From contig JAHFDQ010000344.1 of NCBI GenBank assembly GCA_023248915.1, positions 1 to 6,860 of the forward strand: 6,860 nt of DNA, read 5' to 3'. Positions 5,505-6,860 of this stretch are shown piece after piece. The stretch comes from Archangiaceae bacterium (lineage in GTDB: Bacteria > Myxococcota > Myxococcia > Myxococcales > Myxococcaceae). Every line of letters starts with the position of its first letter. The stretch's first letter is position 1. The position numbers were made by a program, and so were the translations under genes. The notes below the pieces were generated by a model. It saw nothing but the letters and a program-made list of their open reading frames with translations. It did no database searches and had not been told where the DNA came from.

Positions 5505-6860
5505 ATGCGCTCTTACTTCGTGGTCGTGGCGGTCGTCGTCGCGCTGGCTCACCCGGCGTACGCGACCGACTACGTGAATGATCCTCTGACCGCGGGCAGC
5601 TATGCCGGGCGCGGCACGCGCGGCGGCAGCATCTCGGCGGCCGGGTGGACCACCAGCGCCTCCACCGACTCGGTCTGGTGGCAGATTTCCGACGCGCTCG
5701 AGAGCGGCACCGTCGAGTACACAGTCAGCGGGCTTGAGTTGGGCACGTCGATGGTCGTCGGCGACCACGACATGTTGACGCTCTACCAGGCCCCGGACGG
5801 CATGGGCGAGCCCGTCGACTACATGCCCTACTTCCGGAACAACGACTTGAAGGTCTTCACCCGAATCTTCGGTTCGGTGGCGGGGCCGCCCTACGCGGGC
5901 TCGTACAAGCTGAACCTCACCTACTGCATGCAGGGGCCGCCGTACTACCACGACGCCTGCGCCGCGGGCTGCCCGTCGGCCGACACGCTCGCCTACGCGC
6001 GAGGAAGCCCGCAGGACCTCGGGTGGGACCCGGCCACCACCTACCACATGGTCCTCACCTGGGGCGGCGGCACCATGTCCTTCTCGCGCGACGGTGAGTT
6101 CCTCGGCTCGATTACCTACCCCGGCACCTACGCGCCGCAGCCGCTCACGGTTCGAATCGGCGGCCCACGCAACGGCCAGGTGAGCGACTCGTCGACGCCC
6201 ATCGGCATGACGGTGTCGAACGTCCTCATCAGCGGCACCGTCGGCGTGCAGACCGCCATCTGCGGCGCGCCGCCGGCCGACGCGGGCACGTCTCCGCTCG
6301 ACGGCGGGTGCGACTCTTCGATTCCCGTGGCCGAGGACGCTACCGCCGCCAACTGGCTGACCGGGGTGTTCCCCGACACCACCGACCTGAACGTCGAAGG
6401 AGACGGGTCGGGCCCCAGCGGCGTCGTGTACTTGAAGTTCCCGGCGCTCGGAGGAACCGCGACCAGCGCCACCTTGAAGGTGCACACGGCCGCGTTCTCG
6501 TCCGCCGCCGGCGGCTCGGGCCAGGTCTGTCGGGTGGCCGCGGGCGCCTGGAACGAGACCACCCTGACCTGGGCCAATCGGCCGGCCGTCACCACCGCCT
6601 GCACCGGCGGAGCCACCTCGGTGACGCCCAACCAGGAGGTGGCCTGGGACGTCACGGCGATTCTGACCGGGAGCGGAGAGCAGAGCCTCGCCATCGTGTC
6701 GACCGACCCGGACGGCGCCCACTACTACTCGAGGGAATTGGGAGGTTGCGCCTACGGCCCGAGGCTCTACGCGACGGTGGTGGCCACGGTGCCTGACGGA
6801 GGAGGAGGCGGGGGCGGGGGCGGCGGTGGAGGTGGCGGAGGAGGCGGCGGCGGTGGAGGC
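5505..6860 (+). CDS. Secreted ConA-like plus DNRLRE (CBM96-like) protein with poly-Gly tract (3'-partial)
   Basis: From ATG 5505 the frame has no stop in 452 codons and runs off the right edge. Residues 1-20 form a clear signal peptide (MRSYFVVVAVVVALAHPAYA, cut after AYA). Residues about 22-248 are rich in beta-strand-like sequence and have features of a concanavalin A-like/LamG fold, such as TTYHMVLTWGGGTMSFSRDG and LTVRIGG (179-220). A short linker follows with ADAG and LDGG motifs (258-268), echoing the repeat of the divergent neighbour. Residues about 273-427 match a DNRLRE domain of the CBM96 kind: VVYLKFPAL, ATLKVHT, WNETTLTWANRPA, VAWDVTAIL and YYSREL in order. Then comes PDGG and an unbroken Gly run from residue 432 to the edge. 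DNRLRE domains occur in exported, surface-attached or carbohydrate-binding proteins. The anchor or any catalytic domain would lie beyond the window. The signal peptide and ordered domains rule out a chance frame. Confidence 0.88.
   Translation, partial: MRSYFVVVAVVVALAHPAYATDYVNDPLTAGSYAGRGTRGGSISAAGWTTSASTDSVWWQISDALESGTVEYTVSGLELGTSMVVGDHDMLTLYQAPDGMGEPVDYMPYFRNNDLKVFTRIFGSVAGPPYAGSYKLNLTYCMQGPPYYHDACAAGCPSADTLAYARGSPQDLGWDPATTYHMVLTWGGGTMSFSRDGEFLGSITYPGTYAPQPLTVRIGGPRNGQVSDSSTPIGMTVSNVLISGTVGVQTAICGAPPADAGTSPLDGGCDSSIPVAEDATAANWLTGVFPDTTDLNVEGDGSGPSGVVYLKFPALGGTATSATLKVHTAAFSSAAGGSGQVCRVAAGAWNETTLTWANRPAVTTACTGGATSVTPNQEVAWDVTAILTGSGEQSLAIVSTDPDGAHYYSRELGGCAYGPRLYATVVATVPDGGGGGGGGGGGGGGGGGGGGG
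6798..6860 (+). repeat. Poly-glycine-coding tract, cut by the window edge
   Basis: Twenty-one consecutive Gly codons follow Pro430-Asp431 and continue to the last base, so the true length is unknown. All four Gly codons are used (about 9 GGC, 7 GGA, 3 GGT, 2 GGG). The tract is therefore not a fresh expansion of one trinucleotide, and selection for a flexible glycine linker is likely. It probably joins the DNRLRE domain to a further domain or a C-terminal anchor. Confidence 0.9.

Noticed and set aside
5041..5577. A plus-strand frame coding a Pro/Ser/Ala repeat protein
   Set aside because: The PPSSPASSPAS pattern is the complement of the DAG/DGG-coding repeats. It has no signal peptide of its own and runs across the intergenic gap into the next gene.
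5469..6722. A 417-codon open frame on the minus strand
   Set aside because: It is antisense to the ConA/DNRLRE gene, starts with no signal or domain motif and is Arg/Gly/Val-rich shadow sequence. The plus frame has a signal peptide and recognisable domains.

Overview
The base composition is strongly GC-rich, with G or C in most third codon positions. The proteins look like those of a gram-negative delta-proteobacterium, most likely a myxobacterium (Myxococcota). Three things suggest this: long Asp-Ala-Gly/Asp-Gly-Gly linkers in exported proteins, a zinc-ribbon plus Yip1-type membrane protein, and LamG-type secreted proteins. This taxonomic call is inference, since no rRNA or marker gene is present. 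I see no mobile element, tRNA, rRNA or CRISPR array.

Layout, left to right. (1) The first 20 codons of an exported or membrane protein on the minus strand (1-60), which runs off the left edge. (2) A 132-bp divergent intergenic region with a possible promoter and an inverted repeat. (3) A YfcF-type glutathione S-transferase on the plus strand (193-831). (4) A periplasmic HtrA/Deg-type serine protease with two PDZ domains on the minus strand (864-2168). (5) A 70-bp divergent gap holding a strong inverted repeat that abuts the next start codon. (6) A cytoplasmic zinc-finger/Yip1-like polytopic membrane protein on the plus strand (2239-3132). (7) A large secreted protein with two LamG domains and a 7 x 12-residue acidic repeat linker on the minus strand (3144-5381). 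(8) A 123-bp divergent gap. (9) A second secreted protein on the plus strand (5505 to the right edge), open to the last base. It has a signal peptide, a ConA-like domain, a DNRLRE (CBM96-like) domain and the start of a poly-glycine tract.

The six genes alternate strictly in strand (-,+,-,+,-,+), so the window holds no multi-gene operon; co-regulation could only come through the three divergent promoter regions. The left part (GST, HtrA) looks like envelope and stress housekeeping. The right part is a divergent pair of exported, probably carbohydrate-binding or adhesive proteins with low-complexity linkers. That pair is the most distinctive content here. I do not recognise it as a described system, and a joint function is inference.
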